Shown here in pieces: positions 1-5,667 of a DNA stretch of 6,743 nucleotides. Numbering within the stretch: the stretch's first letter is position 1; each line of letters starts with the position of its first letter. The notes below the pieces were generated by a model that was given only the letters and a program-made list of their open reading frames with translations, was not told the DNA's origin and searched no databases. The stretch spans positions 1 through 6,743 of the forward strand of contig JACCSH010000060.1 in NCBI GenBank assembly GCA_013813125.1. The letters are read 5' to 3'. This DNA is from Nocardioidaceae bacterium. Its GTDB lineage: Bacteria; Actinomycetota; Actinomycetes; Propionibacteriales; Nocardioidaceae. A program made the position numbers and the translations under genes.

Positions 1-226
1 CCCTCGTACGCTCGAGCAGCTCGGCCTTCTCCTGGCCGCGGGCCTGCGCAACCTGCCTGCCGAGCGTCTTCTGCTCGCTGCGCGCCTGCTCAAAGGCGGC
101 GATCGCCGACCGGCGTGCCTCGTCCGCAGACAGGATCTCGTCGATGAGCTCGGGGGCGGCGCCCCTGCGGCGTTGGGCTTCGCGAGCGTTCTCGGGGTCT
201 TGTCGCAGCATTCGCAGGTCGATCAC
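1..226 (-). CDS. serS: Seryl-tRNA synthetase, N-terminal part (runs off left edge)
   Basis: Class II aminoacyl-tRNA synthetase that charges tRNA-Ser (and tRNA-Sec where present) with serine in the cytoplasm. Only the first 75 codons are in the window. The translation opens with MIDLRMLRQDPENAREAQRR, the usual SerRS start, then runs through ELIDEILSADEARR, FEQARSEQKTLG and QVAQARGQEKAELLERT. This charged stretch is the beginning of the long antiparallel coiled-coil arm that contacts the tRNA variable arm; the catalytic domain lies outside the window. GTG at 226 is chosen because family homology begins at the first residue and a TAGGCT box ends 6 nt upstream, with no Shine-Dalgarno. The gene is divergent from the PAP2-kinase gene across 138 bp. 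Identity is secure; the C-terminal part cannot be assessed. Confidence 0.95.
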   Translation of the reverse strand, partial: MIDLRMLRQDPENAREAQRRRGAAPELIDEILSADEARRSAIAAFEQARSEQKTLGRQVAQARGQEKAELLERTR

Positions 227-232
227 TCGCTC

Positions 233-238
233 AGCCTA
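233..238 (-). promoter_or_regulatory. -10 box of a probable leaderless serS promoter
   Basis: On the minus strand TAGGCT is followed by six bases (GAGCGA) and then the GTG start at 226. This fits the actinobacterial TANNNT -10 element with transcription starting at the first base of the start codon. No purine-rich ribosome-binding site lies between box and start. No good TTGACA-like -35 is visible at the expected distance. The same box and spacing recur before four other genes in the window, which raises confidence. Confidence 0.7.
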
Positions 239-271
239 ACGAGCCGAGCCGCGAGGCATGCACCGGCTTTG

Positions 272-291
272 AGCGGTGCAGCCGCTAGATT
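272..291 (+). promoter_or_regulatory. Possible -10 box and small inverted repeat upstream of the PAP2-kinase gene
   Basis: TAGATT at 286-291 is the best -10-like hexamer before the fusion gene. It would give a transcript starting near 298 with an untranslated leader of about 67 nt. It abuts an inverted repeat, AGCGG (272-276) and CCGCT (282-286), separated by 5 bp, which could be a small operator or chance. No convincing -35 is seen. The rest of 227-364 holds only the serS promoter. Confidence 0.3.
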
Positions 292-350
292 CTGGTGTCC
301 AGGGTCGCCACCGTCTGGGTTGCGAGCGGCCAGACAGTGCTGCGGGGGCG

Positions 351-354
351 GGAG
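351..354 (+). promoter_or_regulatory. Ribosome-binding site deciding the TTG start of the PAP2-kinase gene
   Basis: GGAG within a G-rich run lies 10 nt before TTG 365 and 13 nt before the next in-frame start, GTG 368. An in-frame stop at 356-358 excludes any earlier start. It is the only Shine-Dalgarno-like site directly preceding a gene start in this window; the other transcription-unit starts look leaderless. Confidence 0.45.
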
Positions 355-364
355 TTAGAGACGG

Positions 365-1939
365 TTGGTGATCGATATCTTGGCTAGGCGCCGCCAGGCG
401 CTTGTCACGGCTTCCCTGGCAGTGCTGTTAGTCGGAATCACAACCCTCGTTGTAATCGACTTCGAACCGTTGCTGTCGGTTGACGCCGACATGGTGCGAG
501 CACTGAATGGGTCGGTGGAGGGCACCCCATGGTTGTCCTTCTTTCGGTTTGTGGCCGTGGTCAGTGGCGAGATGACGGTCACGCTCCTGCTCGTCAGTCT
601 GGTCGGCGCCTACGCCCTGCGCCGACTGTGGCGAACGGCCCTGTGGATCGCCACAGTCGGGGCTCTCAACGCCGTTGCCTGGCCGCTGGCCAAGATCCTT
701 GTCCACCGCCCACGGCCCGATGTCCTCGAGCAGATCCACGGCTATTCCTTTCCCTCGGGACACGCGGCTGGAATAGCCGGCGCCATGGGAGTGCTTGTCG
801 TGCTCACGTTGCAGAGCGCGTTGCGACTCCACCTGCGCTGGGGGCTGGCCGGGCTCTGGCTGGCGATTGCTCTGCTCGTGGGTCTCGATCGTGTGTTTGT
901 CGGTGCGCATAACCCCAGTGACGTGGTCGCCGGATGGCTGCTCGGCGGCCTCATCGTCTACGCGACCGCAGCGGCGTTCGGAACGTCTCGTCCTTCACTC
1001 GATCAGATAGACAGACCCGCGCAGGCAGGTGCGCCTGAGGAACTCCGCGTGCTGGCGGTCATTTTGAACCCCATCAAGATCGCGGATGCGGAAGCCTTCA
1101 AGCTGCGCTTCACCCGCGCCGCACGAGCCGCAGGCTGGGATGAGCCCCTGTGGTTCGAGACCGCTGTTGACGACGCCGGAGCATCAATGGCGAGAGCCGC
1201 AGTGGCGGCCGGATCCGACCTCGTCGTTGCGGCAGGAGGCGACGGCACCGTACGCGTCGTCTGCAGTGAGATGGCTGGCAGCGGAATCCCTGTCGGCATC
1301 ATCCCTGCCGGCACTGGCAACCTCCTGGCCCGTAACTTGAGCGTTCCATTGCCCCACGACCTCGCGATCGACACCGTGCTGCGCGGCCGCAACCGACTCA
1401 TCGACGTGGTGCGCATCGAAGGCGACGGGCTCGAGCCGACTCGGTTCGTGGTGATGGCCGGACTCGGGCTCGACGCAGCCATCATGGGCGGAGCGCCAGA
1501 TGCCCTCAAGGCCTGGTTGGGGTGGCCGGCCTACGTCATCACCGGGTTGCGGCACCTGAGATACCCGGCCGTCCGGGTCGACATCTCGGTCGATGGTGGA
1601 GTCCCCGTGCGGCGGCGGGCTCGAACCGTGGTGATCGGCAACGTCGGGAGCCTGCAGGGCGGCATTCCCCTTCTGCCCGACGCCGAGATCGACGACGGCG
1701 TGCTCGACGTCGTCGTGGTCGCACCCCGCCGGCTGTCCGGATGGTTTTCGGTGCTGGCACGCGTCGTCGCGCGGCACCGGCGCACTGATGAGCGCCTCGA
1801 TCGATTCACCGGTACGTCGGTCAGGATCACCGCTGCACTTGCCACGCCGCGTCAGCTCGACGGTGACACCGTCGGGCCGGGAACCGAGCTCTTCGCGCAG
1901 ATCGAGCCGAGCGCCCTTCTGGTTCGGGTCCCCCGCTAG
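365..1939 (+). CDS. PAP2-family lipid phosphatase fused to a diacylglycerol-kinase-family lipid kinase
   Basis: A 524-residue membrane protein with two lipid-phosphate domains. Residues 1-205 form a PAP2 phosphatase with about six helices (roughly 11-31, 63-84, 91-109, 132-150, 159-174, 187-205). All three catalytic motifs are intact: K110-x6-R117-P118, PSGH at 130-133, and R176-x5-H182-x3-D186. A short linker (206-226) leads to a DAGK/YegS-like kinase (227-524), with GGDGT at 291-295 for nucleotide binding, PAGTGNLLARN at 314-324, GLGLDA at 366-371 and QLDGD at 497-501. Positive residues at 8-10, 86-90 and 154-158 place the N-terminus and the even loops inside. That puts the phosphatase motifs outside and the kinase in the cytoplasm. 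The substrate is not evident: phosphatidic acid/diacylglycerol, phosphatidylglycerol phosphate or polyprenyl phosphates are all possible. This two-domain arrangement is known in actinomycetes. The start is TTG 365 or GTG 368. It appears monocistronic, since 138 bp and a new promoter follow. Confidence 0.9.
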   Translation: MVIDILARRRQALVTASLAVLLVGITTLVVIDFEPLLSVDADMVRALNGSVEGTPWLSFFRFVAVVSGEMTVTLLLVSLVGAYALRRLWRTALWIATVGALNAVAWPLAKILVHRPRPDVLEQIHGYSFPSGHAAGIAGAMGVLVVLTLQSALRLHLRWGLAGLWLAIALLVGLDRVFVGAHNPSDVVAGWLLGGLIVYATAAAFGTSRPSLDQIDRPAQAGAPEELRVLAVILNPIKIADAEAFKLRFTRAARAAGWDEPLWFETAVDDAGASMARAAVAAGSDLVVAAGGDGTVRVVCSEMAGSGIPVGIIPAGTGNLLARNLSVPLPHDLAIDTVLRGRNRLIDVVRIEGDGLEPTRFVVMAGLGLDAAIMGGAPDALKAWLGWPAYVITGLRHLRYPAVRVDISVDGGVPVRRRARTVVIGNVGSLQGGIPLLPDAEIDDGVLDVVVVAPRRLSGWFSVLARVVARHRRTDERLDRFTGTSVRITAALATPRQLDGDTVGPGTELFAQIEPSALLVRVPR

Positions 1940-1961
1940 GGCCCCAGCCCGCCGAGGGGCC
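1940..1961 (+). terminator. Weak hairpin just after the PAP2-kinase stop codon
   Basis: GGCCCC (1940-1945) and GGGGCC (1956-1961) form a 6-bp all-GC stem around a 10-nt loop, directly after the TAG stop at 1937-1939. No T-rich tract follows, so it would be at most a non-canonical terminator or mRNA-end stabiliser. In GC-rich DNA a stem this short can arise by chance. Confidence 0.3.
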
Positions 1962-2065
1962 GAGGTGGCACAGCTGACGACGCTCTAGCGGTCTGAGGCG
2001 CGGATGGGTCGCAATGCCTGGCCGACACGCTGCTCGCGGCTCGCCACCTCAGGTTGTCGCGCCCC

Positions 2066-2071
2066 TAGGCT
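2066..2071 (+). promoter_or_regulatory. -10 box of a probable leaderless promoter for the DUF4446 gene
   Basis: TAGGCT followed by CGATCC and then GTG at 2078, the same 6-nt spacing to a GTG start as on the serS side. No Shine-Dalgarno sequence is present. Further upstream in the 138-bp gap (1940-2077), GAGGTGGC (1962-1969) and GCCACCTC (2043-2050) are exact reverse complements. Otherwise the gap holds nothing recognisable. Confidence 0.7.
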
Positions 2072-2077
2072 CGATCC

Positions 2078-2527
2078 GTGCCCCTTGACGCCACGATTCA
2101 CAGCTGGTTGACCGTTGCAGCGCTGATACTCTCGGGACTGGCGTTGCTCGTCGCACTCGGATCGTGGCGCCGAGCCCGCTACTCGGGAAGAACAACCACT
2201 CCCAGCCGGAGCAAGCCGCCCAGACCAACGAAGACTGGCAACCTCACATCAGAGCAGATGGCGGCCGAGCTTGAAACCTTGCGCTCCGAGGTGGGCACGT
2301 CTCTGCGGCACCTCGCCGTGGTGAGATATGACGCGTTCGGCGATATGGGCGGCCATCTGTCCTGGTCGGTCGCGCTACTCGACGACGCAGGCGATGGCGT
2401 CGTGCTCACCTCCATCCATGGCCGCAGCGACTCACGTACGTACGCCAAGAACATCGCCGGATGGACCGCCAACCAACAGCTCTCCCCCGAGGAGCAAGAA
2501 GCCATCCGGTTCGCCCGCACCTCCTGA
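2078..2527 (+). CDS. DUF4446 family membrane-anchored protein
   Basis: A 149-residue protein of unknown function. Residues 10-29 form one hydrophobic helix followed by RRAR, so the protein is probably anchored with its C-terminal part in the cytoplasm. A basic, proline-rich, low-complexity segment follows (36-53), then a short charged helix (57-78) that may be a coiled coil. The conserved DUF4446 core occupies 80-125, with VVRYDAFGDMGG, LSWSVALLDDAGDGVVLTSI, HGRSDSRTYAK and, near the end, LSPEEQEAIRFA. Length is normal for the family, which is widespread in Firmicutes and Actinobacteria. GTG 2078 is preferred because it begins right after the leaderless -10 spacing and leaves the anchor intact. 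The gene is convergent with pheA, and the 90-bp gap (2528-2617) shows no clear terminator. Family assignment is from remembered motif patterns; no biochemical role can be given. Confidence 0.85.
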   Translation: MPLDATIHSWLTVAALILSGLALLVALGSWRRARYSGRTTTPSRSKPPRPTKTGNLTSEQMAAELETLRSEVGTSLRHLAVVRYDAFGDMGGHLSWSVALLDDAGDGVVLTSIHGRSDSRTYAKNIAGWTANQQLSPEEQEAIRFARTS

Positions 2528-2617
2528 CGGCTTCGTCACGGCGCCCGAGCCCTAATCGCCTCGCCTGATTGCGCTTATCACGTGCCTGCAGCCTCGACTG
2601 ACGAGCCGCCGCGGACC

Positions 2618-3553
2618 CTACGCGTTGCGGAGGCTCGTGAGCCACCTCTGGGCGGCGGTGAAGTCTGAGTCTGACGTGCCCTGTCCGACCGGTGTCACCT
2701 TGCCGTCCGCTCGTGGATAGGAGCCGAGGAATCGAACGTCGGCGCACGTGCGGCGCAGCCCCATCAGCGCCTCGCCCATCCGCTGGTCGGCGACGTGCCC
2801 GACGGCGTCGATGAAGAAGCAGTACTCGCCCAGGGCGGTCCCGGTCGGACGCGACTCGATCCGGGTGAGATCGACGCCGCGGGCTGCGAACTGTTCCAGC
2901 ATCTCCAGCAGCGCGCCTGGGTGGTTGTCGCGAATGAACACGACCAGCGAGGTCTTGTCGGAACCCGTTGGCGGCTGCGGCGCGGCCGGCCGAGACACCA
3001 GCACGAAACGGGTGACCGCGTCCGTGCGATCGGCGATGTTGCTGGCGAGGGTTGCCAGTCGGTACGTCGTTGCGGCGATCGGCGCAGCTACAGCACCGTC
3101 GTAGGGCGAGTCTTGGACAGCCACGATTGCCGCGGCCTGGGCAGTCGAGGACTCGAGTATCACCTCGGCGTCGGGCAGGTGGGTGGCGAGCCAACGACGG
3201 CATTGCGCCTCGGCGTGCGGATGGGTGGCCACCCGCCTGATGTCGACCGGGGCGGTCCCTGGCTTGGCCAACAAGGAGAACTGCACCTCCACGTGAATCT
3301 CACGGGTGATGATCAGCGGATCACCACTGGAAAGCTCGTCGAGAGTGACAGCGACGGCGCCCTCGACGGAGTTCTCGATCGGCACGACGGCGCCGTCGGC
3401 CTCTCCGCTTCGCACCGCGTCGAGCGCCGCGCCCACCGACCCAAGCGGCTGAAGCTCGGCGTTCCTGGCCGCTGGCAGCGAACGCAGAGCGGCCTCGGTG
3501 AACGTCCCTTGAGGGCCGAGGTAGGCGTAGCGTGCGGGTGGAACTCCAGGCAT
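2618..3553 (-). CDS. pheA: Prephenate dehydratase
   Basis: Converts prephenate to phenylpyruvate, with loss of water and CO2, in the phenylalanine branch of aromatic amino acid synthesis; cytoplasmic. The 311-residue product is close to the usual length of monofunctional actinobacterial PheA. The catalytic domain spans about 8-188, opening with YAYLGPQGTFTEAAL, with PIENSVEGAV at 58-67 and the signature T181-R182-F183 that supplies the catalytic threonine. An ACT regulatory domain (about 200-285) carries GALLEML at 213-219 and ESRP at 233-236, the segments that bind phenylalanine for feedback inhibition. No chorismate mutase domain is fused. ATG 3553 is chosen over longer in-frame extensions because homology begins about eight residues in and TAGGCT lies 7 nt upstream. 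It is divergent from larB across 33 bp and convergent with the DUF4446 gene. Confidence 0.95.
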   Translation of the reverse strand: MPGVPPARYAYLGPQGTFTEAALRSLPAARNAELQPLGSVGAALDAVRSGEADGAVVPIENSVEGAVAVTLDELSSGDPLIITREIHVEVQFSLLAKPGTAPVDIRRVATHPHAEAQCRRWLATHLPDAEVILESSTAQAAAIVAVQDSPYDGAVAAPIAATTYRLATLASNIADRTDAVTRFVLVSRPAAPQPPTGSDKTSLVVFIRDNHPGALLEMLEQFAARGVDLTRIESRPTGTALGEYCFFIDAVGHVADQRMGEALMGLRRTCADVRFLGSYPRADGKVTPVGQGTSDSDFTAAQRWLTSLRNA

Positions 3554-3560
3554 GACGTCC

Positions 3561-3566
3561 AGCCTA
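3561..3566 (-). promoter_or_regulatory. -10 box of a probable leaderless pheA promoter
   Basis: On the minus strand TAGGCT is followed by GGACGTC (7 nt) and the pheA ATG at 3553. There is no Shine-Dalgarno. A -35 element would fall over the larB start codon, so the two divergent promoters must overlap. No TTGACA-like sequence is seen there. Confidence 0.7.
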
Positions 3567-3573
3567 GAGAGGC

Positions 3574-3579
3574 TAGCCT
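3574..3579 (+). promoter_or_regulatory. -10 box of a probable leaderless larB promoter, within a 10-bp palindrome
   Basis: TAGCCT followed by CGGCATC (7 nt) and the larB ATG at 3587, with no Shine-Dalgarno. The hexamer sits in the perfect palindrome AGGCTAGCCT (3570-3579), so TAGCCT can be read on both strands sharing the central TA. The pheA -10 box is 7 bp to the left. Any regulator bound here would probably touch both promoters. Confidence 0.68.
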
Positions 3580-3586
3580 CGGCATC

Positions 3587-4354
3587 ATGACCGACTCTCC
3601 CCAGCGGAACGAGGCCACGGAGGTCCCCAGCACTCTCGATCTCGGCTATGCCCGCCTCGACCTCGACCGTGCGCGGCGCACTGGAGACGCAGAGGTCATC
3701 TATGGGGCCGGCAAGTCGCCGGAAGTCGTGGTCGAGCTGCTGCGCTCGCTGCACGAGGCGCATCCCGACAAGGTGGTGCTCGCGACCAGGTTGAGCGACG
3801 AGACCCGCCACCTGGTACGGCAGTCGATCTCTGCCGCCCGTATCGACGAGGTCGCCCGGACAGCCACGGTCGGCGAGATGCCGACGCCTCGAGGGCGGGT
3901 GACCATCGTCTCTGCGGGCACGTCAGATGCGCCGGTCGTCCGCGAGGCGCTCGTGACCACCTCGGTCTTCGGCGCGTCCGTCGATGTGATCAACGACGTC
4001 GGCGTGGCGGGCTTGCACCGGGTTCTCGGGGTCCGCGATCGCCTGTCAACGGCCGACTGCCTCATCGTGGTGGCCGGCATGGAGGGCGCGTTGCCGTCGG
4101 TTGTGGGGGGGCTGACGGGAGTCCCCCTCGTCGCGGTGCCGACGAGCGTCGGCTACGGCGCGTCCTTCGGGGGGATCGCCGCTCTGCTGGCCATGCTCAA
4201 TTCCTGTGCACCCGGCGTGACTGTGGTCAATATCGACAACGGGTTCGGCGCTGGGGTCTTTGCGGCTCGAGTGGCTCGGCGTGCCGCGCCCCGCGCCGTC
4301 GAAGCTGCTCGACCTACCGAGTCGATGCCCTCCGTCCAGGCACCCCGGTCATGA
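3587..4354 (+). CDS. larB: LarB, pyridinium-3,5-biscarboxylic acid mononucleotide synthase
   Basis: First enzyme of nickel-pincer nucleotide cofactor synthesis: it carboxylates and hydrolyses nicotinic acid adenine dinucleotide to the biscarboxylated mononucleotide. The 255-residue length matches LarB (about 250). The N-terminal region has VIYGAGKSPE (38-47). The PurE-like C-terminal domain has SAGTSD (109-114), GMEGALPSVVGGL (164-176), PTSVGYGASFGG (185-196) and NIDNGFGAG (215-223). Cys207 in MLNSCAPG is the likely counterpart of the cysteine that binds the pyridine ring covalently in characterised LarB; that mapping is from memory, not alignment. The last 25 or so residues are Ala/Pro-rich and look non-essential. 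The reading frame is open far upstream, but only as the complement of pheA. ATG 3587 fits both the homology and the leaderless -10. It is coupled to larC by a 4-bp ATGA overlap. Confidence 0.93.
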   Translation: MTDSPQRNEATEVPSTLDLGYARLDLDRARRTGDAEVIYGAGKSPEVVVELLRSLHEAHPDKVVLATRLSDETRHLVRQSISAARIDEVARTATVGEMPTPRGRVTIVSAGTSDAPVVREALVTTSVFGASVDVINDVGVAGLHRVLGVRDRLSTADCLIVVAGMEGALPSVVGGLTGVPLVAVPTSVGYGASFGGIAALLAMLNSCAPGVTVVNIDNGFGAGVFAARVARRAAPRAVEAARPTESMPSVQAPRS

Positions 4355-5595
4355 TCGGGTGGATCGACGCATCCGTAGGCGCCAGCGGAGACATGCTGCT
4401 GGCGGCAGCAGTCGACGCCGGCGCTGATCTTGCGGAAGCTGAGCGAGCAATTTCCGCAGTAGCCCCACAGTCGGTGGCCACAAGTAGCCGGCGTGTCCAG
4501 CGAGCCACGTTGACCGCCCTCAAGATCGACGTCGAGACGGCCGAGTCCGATGTTCAGCGAGGCTTGGCGGATTTGTGCTCGCTCATCGAGGCTGCTGACC
4601 TCCGTCCGGGGGTAGCGGAGCATGCCGTCGCAGTCTTCACCTTGCTGGCGGAGGCGGAGGCCGCCGTACATGGTACGAGCACCGACGAGGTGCACTTTCA
4701 CGAAATCGGGGCTCTCGACGCGATCGCCGACATCGTCGGGGTCTGCGCGGCTTTCCTGAGCCTCGGGCTCAGTGCCGTGCATTGCAGCCCGATAGCGGTA
4801 GGAGCAGGCTCTGTCACCACGGCTCACGGCAGGCTCAGTGTCCCGACGCCAGCGGTGACACGGCTGCTGTCCGGCATACCGACGTACGCCGGTCCCGCTA
4901 CCGCCGAACTGTGCACCCCGACCGGCGCCGCCCTGCTGAGTCACTGGGTCTCGCACTGGGGACCGCAACCCCTGATGGTGGTGCAGGAGATCGGCATCGG
5001 CGCCGGCACCAAGGACTTCGGCTCCCACGCTAACGTCGTACGCCTGCTCGTCGGACAACCTGCGGCGCCCCCGCCCGCTACGCCACCGCCCGGACCGGGG
5101 ACGCCGAGAATTCCAGCTGGCGACGACCAACGATCCGACGTTTCTGGAGAGCTGGCGGATGCCCTGGTCTATGAGACCAATGTCGACGACCTGGATCCAC
5201 GACTGTGGCCGGCAATTCTGAAACGGCTGCTCGACGTTGGAGCCTCAGACGCCTGGCTCACCCCTATCCTGATGAAAAAGGGTCGACCGGCGTACACCCT
5301 CTCCGTGCTGGTGCACTCCGACCTGGCCCATCAGGTGCGGGGGATCATCTTCACCGAGACCTCCGCCATCGGCCTGCGCGAGCACCGAGTGACCAAACAT
5401 GCGCTGGAGCGTGAGTACGTCGTAGTGGATCTCGGTGGTCACAAAGTCTCCGTCAAGATGGCACGTCTGGACGGTGTGGTGGTCAACGCTCAGGCGGAGT
5501 ACGAGGATGTGCTTGCTGCTGCTGAGGCGCTGGCTCGCCCCGTCAAGGAGGTGCTCGCCGAGGCTACTGGGGCGGCATGGAAACTATGGCGGTGA
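4351..5595 (+). CDS. larC: LarC, nickel-pincer cofactor nickel-insertion protein (CTP-dependent cyclometallase)
   Basis: Inserts nickel into the pincer nucleotide precursor in a CTP-dependent cyclometallation, the last step of cofactor synthesis. The 414-residue product has the family opening IDASVGASGDMLLAA (5-19), then HFHEIGALDAIADIVG (115-130), CTPTGAALL (188-196) and GIGAGTKDF (215-223) in the LarC1 part. The LarC2 part has ETNVDDLDP (275-283), LTPILMKKGRP (303-313) and ETSAIGLREH (336-345). The two parts are joined in one uninterrupted frame by a proline-rich linker at about 237-257. In Lactiplantibacillus plantarum the halves are joined by programmed frameshifting; none is needed here. 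ATG 4351 overlaps the larB stop (ATGA), and no Shine-Dalgarno is visible, so translation probably depends on coupling. LarE, the sulfur-donating enzyme of the pathway, and LarA-type enzymes are not in the window. Confidence 0.93.
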   Translation: MIGWIDASVGASGDMLLAAAVDAGADLAEAERAISAVAPQSVATSSRRVQRATLTALKIDVETAESDVQRGLADLCSLIEAADLRPGVAEHAVAVFTLLAEAEAAVHGTSTDEVHFHEIGALDAIADIVGVCAAFLSLGLSAVHCSPIAVGAGSVTTAHGRLSVPTPAVTRLLSGIPTYAGPATAELCTPTGAALLSHWVSHWGPQPLMVVQEIGIGAGTKDFGSHANVVRLLVGQPAAPPPATPPPGPGTPRIPAGDDQRSDVSGELADALVYETNVDDLDPRLWPAILKRLLDVGASDAWLTPILMKKGRPAYTLSVLVHSDLAHQVRGIIFTETSAIGLREHRVTKHALEREYVVVDLGGHKVSVKMARLDGVVVNAQAEYEDVLAAAEALARPVKEVLAEATGAAWKLWR

Positions 5596-5612
5596 CGCAG
5601 GTCGGGGCACCG

Positions 5613-5641
5613 CGTCGGGTTCCCTGATGCCGAACCCGGCG
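5613..5641 (+). terminator. Strong hairpin between larC and arcA
   Basis: Positions 5613-5622 (CGTCGGGTTC) pair with 5632-5641 (GAACCCGGCG) as a 10-bp stem with one G-T pair and a 9-nt loop, starting 17 nt after the larC stop. No T tract follows, so it would be a U-less actinobacterial-type terminator for larBC. Its right arm lies where the arcA -35 region should be, so a dyad operator for arcA is an alternative reading. Confidence 0.5.
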
Positions 5642-5654
5642 GAGCGGAACGCAT

Positions 5655-5660
5655 TAGGCT
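5655..5660 (+). promoter_or_regulatory. -10 box of a probable leaderless arcA promoter
   Basis: TAGGCT (in CATTAGGCT) is followed by CTCGATC (7 nt) and the arcA ATG at 5668. No Shine-Dalgarno is present. A -35 at normal spacing would fall near 5632-5637 in the right arm of the preceding hairpin and has no TTGACA likeness. The box indicates that arcA has its own promoter, separate from larBC. Confidence 0.7.
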
Positions 5661-5667
5661 CTCGATC

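Noticed and set aside
295..387. 30-codon GTG frame overlapping the start of the PAP2-kinase gene, a possible upstream ORF.
   Set aside because: No Shine-Dalgarno precedes it, and its distance from TAGATT (3 nt) is too short for leaderless initiation. It is mentioned only as part of the leader.
1003..1777. Several minus-strand open frames of 168-197 residues opposite the kinase domain.
   Set aside because: They are low-complexity Arg/Pro/Ser-rich translations typical of antisense frames in high-GC genes. The plus strand carries an intact kinase.
2179..2526. Minus-strand frame opposite the DUF4446 gene, preceded by a perfect AGGAGGTG at 2519-2526.
   Set aside because: The Shine-Dalgarno is simply the complement of the last codons of the DUF4446 gene, and the ATG lies 12 nt away. 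The translation has no family likeness and overlaps a well-supported gene completely.
2528..2617. Possible bidirectional terminator between the convergent DUF4446 and pheA genes.
   Set aside because: The best stem (CTCG/CGAG near 2593-2605) is 4 bp with no T tract. Nothing there is better than chance.
2795..3586. Long plus-strand open frame continuous with larB, suggesting a 519-residue protein.
   Set aside because: It is the complement of pheA, has no family likeness, and the LarB homology and promoter place the start at 3587. High GC keeps the antisense frame open.
3554..3811. In-frame upstream extension of pheA to 3811, giving 397 residues.
   Set aside because: The added part is antisense to larB and unlike PheA. 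The dehydratase domain begins right after ATG 3553, which has a -10 box at the usual spacing.
4153..5130. 325-residue minus-strand open frame across larB and larC.
   Set aside because: It has shadow composition (Arg/Gly/Asp-rich), no domain motifs, no promoter, and covers two recognised genes on the other strand.
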